Shown piece after piece: positions 35,433 through 44,472 of a DNA stretch of 64,000 bases. Numbering within the stretch: the stretch's first letter is position 1; every line of letters begins with the position of its first letter. Source of the stretch: Dongia mobilis (GTDB lineage Bacteria > Pseudomonadota > Alphaproteobacteria > Dongiales > Dongiaceae). Under the pieces are notes generated by a model. It did not search any database. It was not told the DNA's origin and saw only the letters and a list, made by a program, of their open reading frames with translations. The stretch covers positions 131,501-195,500 of the forward strand of contig NZ_SNYW01000012.1 in assembly GCF_004363235.1 (NCBI RefSeq). The letters run 5' to 3'. Both the position numbers and the translations under genes were made by a program.

Positions 35433-37820
35433 ATGGCTGACACTGGAAACCCCACCGGGATCGGCGCCTCCGTCAAGCGCAAGGAGGACTTCCGCTTTCT
35501 GACCGGCCAGGGCACCTATACCGACGACATCAAGCGCCCCGGCCAGGCCTATGCCTATATCCTGCGTTCACCCCACGCCCATGCCGAGATCGTGAAGATC
35601 GACACAGCCAGGGCAAAGGCGATGCCCGGCGTGGTGGCGATCTTCACCGGCGCCGATTACGACAAGGGCGGCGTGCCCTGCGGCTGGCAGATCCACAGCA
35701 AGGATGGCAGCCCGATGGTGGAGCCGCCGCATTTCCCGCTGTGCAAGGACCGCGTGCGCCATGTCGGCGACCAGGTCGCCCTTGTCATCGGTGAATCGCT
35801 CGCCCAGGCCCGCGACGCGGCCGAGGCGATCGCGGTCACTTACAAGGAATTGCCGGCGATCGTCTCGACGGCGGATGCGGACAAGCCGGGTGCAGCCCAG
35901 GTCTGGCCGGATGCCAAGAACAACACCTGTTTCGACTGGCATCTGGGCGACAAGGCGGCGGTCGATGCCGCCTTCGCCAAGGCCCATCACGTCACCAAGA
36001 TCGACATCGTCAACCAGCGTCTGGCACCGAATGCGATGGAGCCCAGGGCCGCGATCGGCGATTACGACCGGGCGACCGGCGAGTACACACTCTACACCAC
36101 CAGCCAGAACCCGCATGTCATCCGCCTGCTGATGGGCGCCTTCGTGCTGCAAATTCCGGAACACAAGCTGCGCGTGGTGGCACCGGATGTGGGCGGCGGC
36201 TTCGGCTCGAAGATCTTCCATTATTCGGAAGAGGCGCTGGTCACCTGGGCCGCGGCCAAGGTGCGCCGTCCGGTCAAATGGACCTCGGATCGGTCCGAGG
36301 CCTTCATCTCCGACGCGCAGGGGCGCGACCATGTCAGCCATGCCGAGCTGGCGCTCGACAAGGACGGCAAGTTCCTGGCCTTGCGCGTCAGCACCAAGGC
36401 CAATATGGGCGCCTATCTGTCGACCTTCGCGCCCTGTGTGCCGACCTATCTGTCGGCGACGCTGCTGGCCGGCGTCTACACGACGCCCGCCATCTATGCC
36501 GAGGTGAAGGCGGTTTTCACCAACACGGTCGCGGTCGATGCCTATCGCGGCGCCGGCCGGCCGGAGACAACCTATCTCCTCGAGCGGCTGGTGGAGAAAG
36601 CGGCGCGCGAGACCGGGATCGACCGGGTCGAACTGCGGCGCAAGAACTTCATTCCCAAGGACGCCTTCCCCTATCAGACGCCGGTCGCCCTGCAATATGA
36701 CAGCGGCGACTATTTCTCGACCCTGGATATCGCCCTGAAGCGAGCGGACTGGGCCGGATTCGAGGCGCGCCGGGCGGAGGCCAAGAAGCGCGGCAAGCTC
36801 CGAGGCATCGGCATCTCGACCTATATCGAGGCCTGCGGCATCGCACCCTCGGCCGTGGTGGGGTCACTGGGCGCCCGCGCCGGGCTTTACGAATGCGGCT
36901 CGATCCGCGTGCATCCGACCGGCTCGGTGACGGTCTTCACCGGCACCCACAGCCACGGCCAGGGCCACGAGACAACTTTTGCGCAGCTGGTTTCCGACAC
37001 ACTCGGCGTGCCGTTCGATAGCGTCGAAGTGAGCCACGGCGACACCAACAAGATCCCCTTCGGCATGGGCACCTATGGCTCGCGTTCGCTGGCGGTGGGC
37101 GGCTCGGCGCTGGTCAAGGCGATGGACAAGATCATCGCCAAGGCCACCCGGATCGCGGCGCATCTGATGGAGGCATCCGCCGCCGATGTCGAGTTCAAGA
37201 ACGGGGAGTTCTCGGTGAAGGGCACCGACAAGAAGGTGCCGTTCGGCCAGGTCGCCTTGACCGCCTATGTGCCGCACAACTATCCCATCACCGAACTGGA
37301 ACCGGGCCTCGAGGAGACGGCGTTCTACGATCCCCTCAACTTCACCTATCCCGGCGGCTGCCACATCTGCGAGGTCGAGATCGACCCCGATACCGGCGTC
37401 ACCCAGGTGGCGAAGTTCACCGCCGTCGACGATATCGGCCGCGTCATCAACCCCATGATCGTCGAGGGCCAGGTGCATGGCGGCGTGGTCCAGGGGATCG
37501 GCCAGGCGCTGCTCGAGAATTGCGCCTATGACAACGAGTCCGGACAGCTGCTGACCGGTTCCTACATGGACTACACCATGCCGCGTGCCGACGACGTGCC
37601 CAGCATCGATGTCGCAACCCACAACACCATGTGCACGCACAATCCGCTGGGCTCCAAGGGGGTCGGCGAAGTGGGCGCCATCGGTTCGCCGCCGGCCGTC
37701 ATCAACGCGGTACTCGACGCCCTGCTGCCGGTCGGCGTCAAGGATATCACCATGCCGGCGACCCCGGTGAAGGTGTGGCAGGCGATCCAGTCGGCCGGCT
37801 CCGCCAAGGCCGCGGAATAA
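35433..37820 (+). CDS. coxL: CoxL-like molybdopterin subunit, form II
   Basis: 795-aa xanthine-dehydrogenase-family catalytic subunit: [20 protein letters not shown] (Moco contact), [17 protein letters not shown], and [20 protein letters not shown] near the end with the catalytic glutamate. The active-site loop reads AYRGAGRPE (about 370-378). Form I CO dehydrogenases have AYxCSFR with the Cu-binding Cys at this place, so this is form II. Form II enzymes oxidise CO slowly or not at all and may act on other substrates; the physiological one is unknown. The start is 3 nt after coxS. Confidence 0.95.
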   Translation: MADTGNPTGIGASVKRKEDFRFLTGQGTYTDDIKRPGQAYAYILRSPHAHAEIVKIDTARAKAMPGVVAIFTGADYDKGGVPCGWQIHSKDGSPMVEPPHFPLCKDRVRHVGDQVALVIGESLAQARDAAEAIAVTYKELPAIVSTADADKPGAAQVWPDAKNNTCFDWHLGDKAAVDAAFAKAHHVTKIDIVNQRLAPNAMEPRAAIGDYDRATGEYTLYTTSQNPHVIRLLMGAFVLQIPEHKLRVVAPDVGGGFGSKIFHYSEEALVTWAAAKVRRPVKWTSDRSEAFISDAQGRDHVSHAELALDKDGKFLALRVSTKANMGAYLSTFAPCVPTYLSATLLAGVYTTPAIYAEVKAVFTNTVAVDAYRGAGRPETTYLLERLVEKAARETGIDRVELRRKNFIPKDAFPYQTPVALQYDSGDYFSTLDIALKRADWAGFEARRAEAKKRGKLRGIGISTYIEACGIAPSAVVGSLGARAGLYECGSIRVHPTGSVTVFTGTHSHGQGHETTFAQLVSDTLGVPFDSVEVSHGDTNKIPFGMGTYGSRSLAVGGSALVKAMDKIIAKATRIAAHLMEASAADVEFKNGEFSVKGTDKKVPFGQVALTAYVPHNYPITELEPGLEETAFYDPLNFTYPGGCHICEVEIDPDTGVTQVAKFTAVDDIGRVINPMIVEGQVHGGVVQGIGQALLENCAYDNESGQLLTGSYMDYTMPRADDVPSIDVATHNTMCTHNPLGSKGVGEVGAIGSPPAVINAVLDALLPVGVKDITMPATPVKVWQAIQSAGSAKAAE

Positions 37821-37834
37821 GGGAGGAATGAGCC

Positions 37835-38632
37835 ATGAATAATTTCGGTTATCACCGCCCAGCTTCCGTCGCCGACGCCGTCAAGGCGCTGGGTGGTTCC
37901 GGCGATGCCAGGATCGTCGCCGGCGGGCAGACCCTGCTGCCGACGCTCAGGGCCCGCCTCGCCACGCCGAGCGATCTGGTCGATCTCCGCGCAATCGCGG
38001 AGTTGAAGGGCATCAAGGCGGAAGGTGACGGCATCACCATCGGCGCCATGACGCCGCATGCCGAGGTCGCGGCCTCGGATGTGGTGAAGGGCGCGATCCC
38101 GGCGCTGGCCTATCTCGCCGATCATATCGGCGACCGGCAGGTGCGGACGCTCGGCACGATCGGCGGATCGCTCGCCAACAATGATCCCGCCGCCTGCTAT
38201 CCCTCGGCCGTGCTGGCACTCGGCGCCACGATCCGTACCAGCAAGCGCGAGATCAAGGCGGACGATTTCTTCCAGGGGCTGTTCACCACGGCGCTGGAGG
38301 ATGGCGAGATCATCACGGCCGTGCACTTCCCCAAGCCCGAGAAAGCGGCCTACGAGAAGTTCGTCCAGCCGGCCTCGCGCTTCGCCCTGGTCGGCGTGTT
38401 CGTCGCCAAGGCCAGAGAGGGCGTGCGCGTCGCCGTCACGGGGGCCGGCCAGGAAGGCGTCTTCCGCGCCAGGGAACTGGAACAGGCCCTGTCGGCGAAC
38501 TTCTCTCCCGATGCCGCGAAGGGCGTCAAGGTCGCTGCCGGCAACCTGATCAGCGACCTGCATGGCACGGCGGAATACCGGGCCCATCTGATTCCTGTCC
38601 TGACCGCCAGGGCCGTTGCGGCGGCAAAATAA
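37835..38632 (+). CDS. coxM: CoxM-like FAD subunit
   Basis: 265 aa. FAD motifs VAGGQTLLPTLRARL (about 29-43) and TIGGSLANNDPAA (about 109-121) are present, followed by the CO_deh_flav_C region from about residue 170. It takes electrons from CoxS and passes them to the respiratory chain. GGAGG lies before ATG 37835, 14 nt after the coxL stop. A strong terminator follows. Confidence 0.95.
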   Translation: MNNFGYHRPASVADAVKALGGSGDARIVAGGQTLLPTLRARLATPSDLVDLRAIAELKGIKAEGDGITIGAMTPHAEVAASDVVKGAIPALAYLADHIGDRQVRTLGTIGGSLANNDPAACYPSAVLALGATIRTSKREIKADDFFQGLFTTALEDGEIITAVHFPKPEKAAYEKFVQPASRFALVGVFVAKAREGVRVAVTGAGQEGVFRARELEQALSANFSPDAAKGVKVAAGNLISDLHGTAEYRAHLIPVLTARAVAAAK

Positions 38633-38654
38633 CCCGATCACCGCCGACCTGAAG

Positions 38655-38691
38655 AACGGGCAGCATTCCCATGCTGCCCGTTTTCTATTTT
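38655..38691 (+). terminator. Rho-independent terminator of the cox operon
   Basis: A perfect 12-bp stem, AACGGGCAGCAT, loop TCCC, ATGCTGCCCGTT, followed by TTCTATTTT. It lies 22 nt after the coxM stop codon and insulates the kinase gene downstream. Confidence 0.93.
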
Positions 38692-38711
38692 GGGGCAGGC
38701 CGCATGCTTTT

Positions 38712-38725
38712 TTGACGCGGATCAA
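38712..38725 (+). promoter_or_regulatory. FNR/FixK-type box upstream of the sensor kinase
   Basis: TTGAC-GCGG-ATCAA, one base off TTGAT-N4-ATCAA, between the cox terminator and the kinase gene. A good -10 (TATGAT, 38739-38744) lies 13 nt downstream, so the box overlaps the -35 region; that geometry would fit repression better than activation. Confidence 0.6.
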
Positions 38726-38808
38726 GCGCTGTCGCGCTATGATTTCTCCCGGGCGCAGACAGCCGCCGCAGGTTGCCGGTTGCGGCCGATCTCTTCCGGG
38801 GAGTGGGC

Positions 38809-40566
38809 ATGACCGATCCGCCAGCATGGAGGGAATGGCGCCGACGCCTAGCCGGCAGAGCCGGTGCGACCCTGCGCAACGAGCCGCGGCTCGTGACCGT
38901 GTCGGCCATTCTCGTGATCGCTGCCACCTGGATCTCGATCGGGCTGCATGTCACCGAACAGCGGCGCGACCTCTATCTTGCCGCCGAACGGGAACTGCGC
39001 GGCGGCATCCTTACCCTGAGTTCGCATGCAAGGCGCACCTTCGAGGCGGTGAATACGACCCTGCATGCGGTAGATTCCTGGCTCTATGAAACCTCGCGGA
39101 ACACCCGCTCGGCGCCGATTTCGGAACTGGCGAAAGTGATCGACGACGTGCAGTCGTCGAACGAGGACTATGTCGATATCCGGCCTATCAGCAATGACGG
39201 CTTTCTGTTCCGTTTCGCAGCCGATGACGACTTCCGGGCCTTTGTCGGCGACCGGCCGTATTTTGAGGCTCTCTATCTGGCCGAGCCGGGAACCATCGAA
39301 TACTCGACCCCCGTGGTCAGCCGCGATACTGGCCGCCATGTCCTGCCGATCGCCATGAGGGCGCGACCGAACCGCTACGGGGTGGGCTATCTGGTCGCGG
39401 CGGTTACGGTCGACCAGTTCGATGCCGCCTATCGCGACCTGCTGATCTCGGCGACGGGCCAGATCGGGCTGGTTCGCAGCGACGGCAAGGTGCTGGTGAG
39501 CGTACCCGAGGATGTCATGCGGAACGAGGCGTCGGGGAGCGCCTTTATCGGCGCGATTATGGCCAACAGCCACACCGAACCCGGGATCATCGACGCCGCC
39601 TCGCCCAGCGGCGGCAGTGGCGCCATCGCGGCTACGCTGCGCCTGGCGCGGCATCCGGTCATGGTCTATGCCGCCTTCGAACGGGACGAACTCGACCAAC
39701 GCTGGCAGGCCGAGGCCCTGCCTCACTTCATTGCCGGGGCCATCGCCACACTTTTGACCATTCTCATCGCCGGCTGGCTGCGGCATGTCATCCGCCTCAG
39801 GGAAGGCGCGGCTGCCGCCACTGCCGCGGCCCTTGAGACGGCCAACGCCGCCAATGAAGCGAAACGGCAGTTCCTGGCCAACATGAGTCACGAACTGCGG
39901 ACACCGCTCAACGCGATCCTGGGATTTTCTGAAGTGATCGCGCGGGCGATGTTCGGCCCGCTTGATGCCCATTACCGGACCTATGGCAAGGACATCCACG
40001 ACAGCGGCAAGCACCTTTTGCATCTGGTCGACCAGTTACTCGACATCTCGCGCATCGAGGCCGGGGCGGTCGCCCTGCAGCCGCAACCCTGCAACCTGGG
40101 CGAGATCGTCGACGAGGCAATGCGGATCATCGAGCCGCTGCGCGCGCAGCGGGAACTGTCGCTAACGACCGATCTGTCCGGGGTGAAAGGGCCGGTGCTG
40201 GCCGACCGCGGCGTCCTGCGACAGATCTTCATCAACCTGCTGGGCAATGCGGCCAAGTACAACCGTCAGGGCGGATCGGTTTCCGTCACCGCACGGCGCA
40301 GCGACGGGAACGTCTTCATCGTTGTCGCCGATAGCGGCCAGGGCATTGCCGAGACGGATCTCCGCCACATCTTCGAACCCTTCAGGAAGGGTGACGCCCA
40401 TGTCGCCGAGCCGGCGGAGATGGGTCTCGGTCTTGGCCTGCCGATCGTCAAGGCCCTGCTGGATTTGATGCGCGGTGAGATCAGGATCGAATCCACCGCC
40501 GGCGAGGGTACCCGGGTCCTGCTGCGCCTGCCTGATGACACAGCGGTCAACAGGCAGGCCAGCTAA
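38809..40566 (+). CDS. Membrane-bound sensor histidine kinase
   Basis: 585 aa. Membrane helices at about 29-47 and 306-327 enclose a periplasmic region of about 255 residues with the two-lobed Cache look (VDIRPISNDGFLFRF, FVGDRPYFEALYL, GYLVAAVTVDQFDAAY). HisKA follows with FLANMSHELRTPLNAILGFS (His361), then HATPase_c with the N box INLLGNAAKYN, DSGQGI and GLGLGLPIVKALL. No receiver domain and no adjacent response regulator, so it is an orphan. GGGGAG precedes ATG 38809. The ligand is unknown, probably a small organic acid as for other Cache domains. Confidence 0.93.
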   Translation: MTDPPAWREWRRRLAGRAGATLRNEPRLVTVSAILVIAATWISIGLHVTEQRRDLYLAAERELRGGILTLSSHARRTFEAVNTTLHAVDSWLYETSRNTRSAPISELAKVIDDVQSSNEDYVDIRPISNDGFLFRFAADDDFRAFVGDRPYFEALYLAEPGTIEYSTPVVSRDTGRHVLPIAMRARPNRYGVGYLVAAVTVDQFDAAYRDLLISATGQIGLVRSDGKVLVSVPEDVMRNEASGSAFIGAIMANSHTEPGIIDAASPSGGSGAIAATLRLARHPVMVYAAFERDELDQRWQAEALPHFIAGAIATLLTILIAGWLRHVIRLREGAAAATAAALETANAANEAKRQFLANMSHELRTPLNAILGFSEVIARAMFGPLDAHYRTYGKDIHDSGKHLLHLVDQLLDISRIEAGAVALQPQPCNLGEIVDEAMRIIEPLRAQRELSLTTDLSGVKGPVLADRGVLRQIFINLLGNAAKYNRQGGSVSVTARRSDGNVFIVVADSGQGIAETDLRHIFEPFRKGDAHVAEPAEMGLGLGLPIVKALLDLMRGEIRIESTAGEGTRVLLRLPDDTAVNRQAS

Positions 40567-40615
40567 AATTTGCCAGCTGAAGATGGCGGGCGGAAAACGG
40601 GCCGTCTGGTCCGAA

Positions 40616-42712
40616 TCACCCGGCGCGGATGCGGGCGATGAAGCTGTCGACCTCGCGCCGCAGCGCCTCCGACTGGCGCGACAGTTCCGACGATGCGCCA
40701 AGGACCTGGCCGGCCGCCTGGCCGACCTCGCTCGCCGCCTGGTTGACACCGCCGATATTGCGCGACACCTCGTCGACGCCCTGTGCCGCCTGCTGGGCAT
40801 TGTTCGAGATTTCCTGCGTCGCGGCAGACTGCTCCTCGACCGCCGCGGCGATGCCGGAGGCGATCTCGTTGATGCGCGCGATGGTCGAGCGGATGTGCCC
40901 CATCGCCTCGGCGGCATCCTTGGTGACCTGCTGCATGTTGGAGATCTGGACCGAAATGTCCTCGGTCGCCTTCGCTGTCTGGCTGGCCAGGTTCTTGACC
41001 TCGCTGGCCACAACGGCGAAGCCCTTGCCGGCCTCGCCGGCGCGGGCCGCCTCGATGGTCGCATTCAAGGCCAGCAGATTGGTCTGACTGGCGATGTCAT
41101 TGATAAGCTGCACGATGCCGCCGATCCGGTCGGCCGCCGTGGCGAGGCTTTCCACGGTCTGGCCCGTTTTCTCCGCTTCCTGCACGGCGGTCTGCGCCAC
41201 GGTCGAGCTGTCCGACACCTGCCGGCTGATCTCGGTGATCGAGGAGGAGAGCTCCTCCGCCGCGGCGGCCACCGTCGTCACATTGGCCGAGGCCTGGGTG
41301 GTCGCTGCGGCGACGGCCGTGGATTGCTGCGTCGCCTCCTCCGCCGTACCGGACATGGAACTGGCGCTGGATTGCAGCTCGGTCGCCGCCGACGAGACTC
41401 CTTCGACCACGCCCTTGATCGCCTGTTCGAAAGAATCGGCGAGGCGCAGCATGTCCTGGCGCCGCTGCTCCGCCGCCCGCTGTTCCGCGATCTTCTGTTC
41501 CTCGCGCAGGCGGTCGACCTCGATCAGCTTCTCCTTGAAGAAATCGATCGCCCGCGCCATGACGCCAAGCTCGTCGCGCCGCGCTGTCATCGGCACGTCG
41601 AGCGCCGTGTTGCCGGCGGCGAGACTCTCGACCGCACCGGTCAGCGCCCGCACCGGCGATACCGCGACACGGCGGATGAGCAGGGTGACGACGATGCCGA
41701 GAAGGAAGATGATGACTGCCGCGGCAATCAGCAATCCCTGGGTGAGGGCGACAACCGGCGCCTCGATCTTGTCGAGCGGCAGGTTGACCATCACCGACCA
41801 GGGGGTGGTGGACTTGCCGGCTTGGACCGGCAGGAACAGGCGGTGTACCTCGCCGCCCATCGACTGCGAATTGTCCATGAGATCGGCCGCCTCGCCGGCC
41901 TGGATGGCCGCGCGCACCGCGGCCATCTGCGGCGCGCCTTCCTCGATCGGCTTTGCCAGCAGGTCGACCGTCTCATGCGCCGCCCACAGGCCACCATTGG
42001 ATATGAGCGAAACGGAGCCGGTTTCGAACGGCTTGATCTCTCCCAGCATCGCGTTGAGACCGGAAAGCAGCATGTCGATGCCGGCGACGCCGATGCTCTT
42101 GCCGTCATGGATGATCGGCACGGCGACGCTGGTGATCAGCTGGTTCACACCGTCGATCTCGTACATGTATGGTTCGAGCAGCTGCTCTTCGCCGCTGTTG
42201 CGCGCCAGCAGGTAATAGTCACCGAGACCCGGCGTTTCGTAATCCAGCAGCGGCGTGATGACGATGCCCTGCTCCTTGCTGCGCGCGACATAGGGGATGA
42301 AGCGCCCGGTCGCGTCATGCATGTCGGTTGAGACAAACGCGCCGTCGCGGCCATCGAAAGCATTGGGCTCGAAGGCAATCCACGTGCCGACCAGCGCCGG
42401 ATTGTCGGCCAGCAGCTTCTTCAGCAGTGCCAGCACCGTGTCGCGGTCGGCCTTGCCGGTCTGGATCTGGGCGAGACTGGCGGCGCCGATCGCCCGCGCG
42501 ACCCCGAAGGAATTGGCGAACTCCTTCTCGACCTGCTGCGCGGCTTCACTGGCAACCTGCGCGCCGAGATCGTCGCTGAGTTCGTTGACGGTGTCGCTGC
42601 TCTGTGAAACGCCGAACCAGGTCGAGATGCCGAAACCAAGGACGAGAACCAGCAGGACCGGCAGCACGATCTTGAGCGCCAGCGAGCCGCCAGCCACCTT
42701 TTCACCCGACAT
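40616..42712 (-). CDS. Methyl-accepting chemotaxis protein with dCache sensor
   Basis: 698 aa. First membrane helix at about 12-31, periplasmic double-Cache domain ([54 protein letters not shown]), second helix at about 325-347, HAMP ([19 protein letters not shown]), and the cytoplasmic hairpin with [20 protein letters not shown] then [20 protein letters not shown]. dCache receptors mostly sense amino acids or carboxylates. No CheB/CheR-binding pentapeptide is seen at the C-terminus (FIARIRAG). Its ribosome site is folded into a hairpin (next entry). Confidence 0.96.
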   Translation of the reverse strand: MSGEKVAGGSLALKIVLPVLLVLVLGFGISTWFGVSQSSDTVNELSDDLGAQVASEAAQQVEKEFANSFGVARAIGAASLAQIQTGKADRDTVLALLKKLLADNPALVGTWIAFEPNAFDGRDGAFVSTDMHDATGRFIPYVARSKEQGIVITPLLDYETPGLGDYYLLARNSGEEQLLEPYMYEIDGVNQLITSVAVPIIHDGKSIGVAGIDMLLSGLNAMLGEIKPFETGSVSLISNGGLWAAHETVDLLAKPIEEGAPQMAAVRAAIQAGEAADLMDNSQSMGGEVHRLFLPVQAGKSTTPWSVMVNLPLDKIEAPVVALTQGLLIAAAVIIFLLGIVVTLLIRRVAVSPVRALTGAVESLAAGNTALDVPMTARRDELGVMARAIDFFKEKLIEVDRLREEQKIAEQRAAEQRRQDMLRLADSFEQAIKGVVEGVSSAATELQSSASSMSGTAEEATQQSTAVAAATTQASANVTTVAAAAEELSSSITEISRQVSDSSTVAQTAVQEAEKTGQTVESLATAADRIGGIVQLINDIASQTNLLALNATIEAARAGEAGKGFAVVASEVKNLASQTAKATEDISVQISNMQQVTKDAAEAMGHIRSTIARINEIASGIAAAVEEQSAATQEISNNAQQAAQGVDEVSRNIGGVNQAASEVGQAAGQVLGASSELSRQSEALRREVDSFIARIRAG

Positions 42713-42717
42713 GATAC

Positions 42718-42753
42718 TTCACTCCACAGGAAAGATTTCTTTACTGGAGTGAA
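42718..42753 (-). promoter_or_regulatory. Inverted repeat that buries the chemoreceptor Shine-Dalgarno
   Basis: On the minus strand TTCACTCCA (42753-42745) pairs with TGGAGTGAA (42726-42718); the 18-nt interior holds a second stem, AAAG-AAAT-CTTT. The GGAG inside the 3' arm is the likely ribosome site for the ATG at 42712. The fold would block it, as in an RNA thermometer or other translational switch. Confidence 0.6.
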
Positions 42754-42795
42754 ACTATGATGATGCCCGGTTAACAAGTGATGAAATTTTGGGAA

Positions 42796-44472
42796 TTACA
42801 TCCCTTGGCGACAGAGACGACCGGCCGGGGCCAGTGGAACAACCACGCCCGGTTTTGTCAGATGGTCACGCAAGGCATTGAGATCATTGTCTCCCTGGAC
42901 CCGGTTGCGGCCTTCGCGCAGGACGGTGAAACGGTCGCCGCCATCGGCCAGAAAGGAATTGACCACGATTCGATAGGTGTCTGCCGGGTGCAGCAACTGG
43001 CCGTCGAGAGTTATGGTCTCCGCCAGGACCTTGTTGCCATCGGTGCGGCCTGCGTCATAGCAGTAGCTGAAGCCTGCCGAGACCTGCAGCATGCGCGGCC
43101 GGCGGTCTTCGGGCTGATCGATCCATTGCTGCTCCAGCAGGGTCTTGATCTCGGCCCCGGTCAGGTCCATGGCAACCAGATTGTTGCCGAAGGGTTGCAC
43201 GGCGAAAAGATCGCCCAGTGACACATCGGTCTTTGCCGGATCGCTCGGCAGATCCTGGCGGATGCCGCCCGGATTCATGAAGGCGATGCGCGCACCCAGC
43301 AACCGGCCGCTGGCGAGCTGCGCATCGGCGATGAGGTCGCCGAGGGCGGATTCGCCGCTGCCGTCCGGCGACCGCGTCACCTGGCCGGGCAGGCCGGCGA
43401 CGGGCTGGGCCCGAATGGGGGCGGTCGCCGCCTCGGCCTCCGCCACCAGTGCGGCGATGTCCGGGTCCGGCGCCACGTCACGCGTCACCGGCTGGTTTCT
43501 CACGCTGGCGGCCACGACATCGCCCCCTTTCAGGGTGAGATCGATGACGCTCAGCATGCGGCCATAGCTTGCGGTCTGGGTGACCAGCCGCCCGTCGAGG
43601 CGGCAGGCATAGGCCTGGTGCGTGTGACCACTGATGAAAAGGTCGATGGCCGGATCGGCGCCCTGGACGATGTCGACCAGGGCGCCCGACATGCCCTCGC
43701 AGGGCCTGCCATCCTGGGCGATCCCGGCTGGCACCGTAGCGCCCTCGTGCAGGATGGCGACGATGGCGTCGACCCCGTCCGCACGCAGCGTCCGGGCGAC
43801 GCTGTTCAGCGACTCCAGAGGATCCTGGAACGTGAGCCCCTTGATCCCGGAGGCAGCAACGATGCTGGGCGTCTCGGCCGTCACGGCGCCGATGAAGCCG
43901 ACCTTGACGCCGTCAAATCCCCTGACCGACCAGCCGGGAAAGGGTGGCGACAAGGCCGCCGGATTGAGGACATTGGCGGCAAGATAGCCGAAGCGGGCCG
44001 CGCCCATCTTCTGCTTGAGTTCGGCCAGCCCGTAATCGAATTCATGATTGCCGACGGCGTTGAGGTCGAGGCCGATCTCGTTCATCACATCGATTGTCGG
44101 CGCGTCTTTCAGCAAGGCGGAGACCAGGGGGCTGGCGCCGGTGAGGTCGCCGGCGCTCACCAGGATGCTGTTGGCATGGCCCGCCCGCTCCCGCGCCACA
44201 TGGGCGGCGAGATAGGCGGCACCGCCGGTCTCGACCATCTCCTCCTTGCCGTCGATCGTCAGCGTCAGGCGGCCGGGGCTGGGGTCGCTGGCCTGGATGT
44301 TGCCGTGGAAATCGTTGAAGGCGAGGATGCGCAGGCTGACCAACGCCTTGTCCGCATCGACCGCCGCGCCGTCGGGCCCGGCCGGCGCACAGGCCGCCAG
44401 CATCACGGCAAATAGTACCGGCATCCATCGGCCGGTGCGACGGGCACTGTGCGTTGGCGGGCCGGCGTTCAC
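42796..44472 (-). CDS. 5'-nucleotidase/UshA-type metallophosphatase, lipoprotein
   Basis: 558 aa. A lipobox, MLAAC (Cys28), follows a hydrophobic signal, so it is probably a lipoprotein. The metallophosphatase domain has RILAFNDFHGNIQA, LVSAGDLTGASPLVSA, NAVGNHEFDYG and FISGHTHQAYACRL. The C-terminal 5'-nucleotidase domain (about 345-540) shows ALGDLIADAQLASG, AFMNPGGIRQDLP and NSFLADGGDRF. It would release phosphate and nucleosides from periplasmic nucleotides. The GTG start at 44472 overlaps the AsmA-like gene stop (GTGA). Confidence 0.93.
   Translation of the reverse strand: MNAGPPTHSARRTGRWMPVLFAVMLAACAPAGPDGAAVDADKALVSLRILAFNDFHGNIQASDPSPGRLTLTIDGKEEMVETGGAAYLAAHVARERAGHANSILVSAGDLTGASPLVSALLKDAPTIDVMNEIGLDLNAVGNHEFDYGLAELKQKMGAARFGYLAANVLNPAALSPPFPGWSVRGFDGVKVGFIGAVTAETPSIVAASGIKGLTFQDPLESLNSVARTLRADGVDAIVAILHEGATVPAGIAQDGRPCEGMSGALVDIVQGADPAIDLFISGHTHQAYACRLDGRLVTQTASYGRMLSVIDLTLKGGDVVAASVRNQPVTRDVAPDPDIAALVAEAEAATAPIRAQPVAGLPGQVTRSPDGSGESALGDLIADAQLASGRLLGARIAFMNPGGIRQDLPSDPAKTDVSLGDLFAVQPFGNNLVAMDLTGAEIKTLLEQQWIDQPEDRRPRMLQVSAGFSYCYDAGRTDGNKVLAETITLDGQLLHPADTYRIVVNSFLADGGDRFTVLREGRNRVQGDNDLNALRDHLTKPGVVVPLAPAGRLCRQGM

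Noticed and set aside
40475-42331. 618-codon plus-strand open frame opposite the chemoreceptor gene
   Set aside because: Third-position GC bias opens the antisense frame; the minus-strand MCP has complete Cache, HAMP and signalling motifs.
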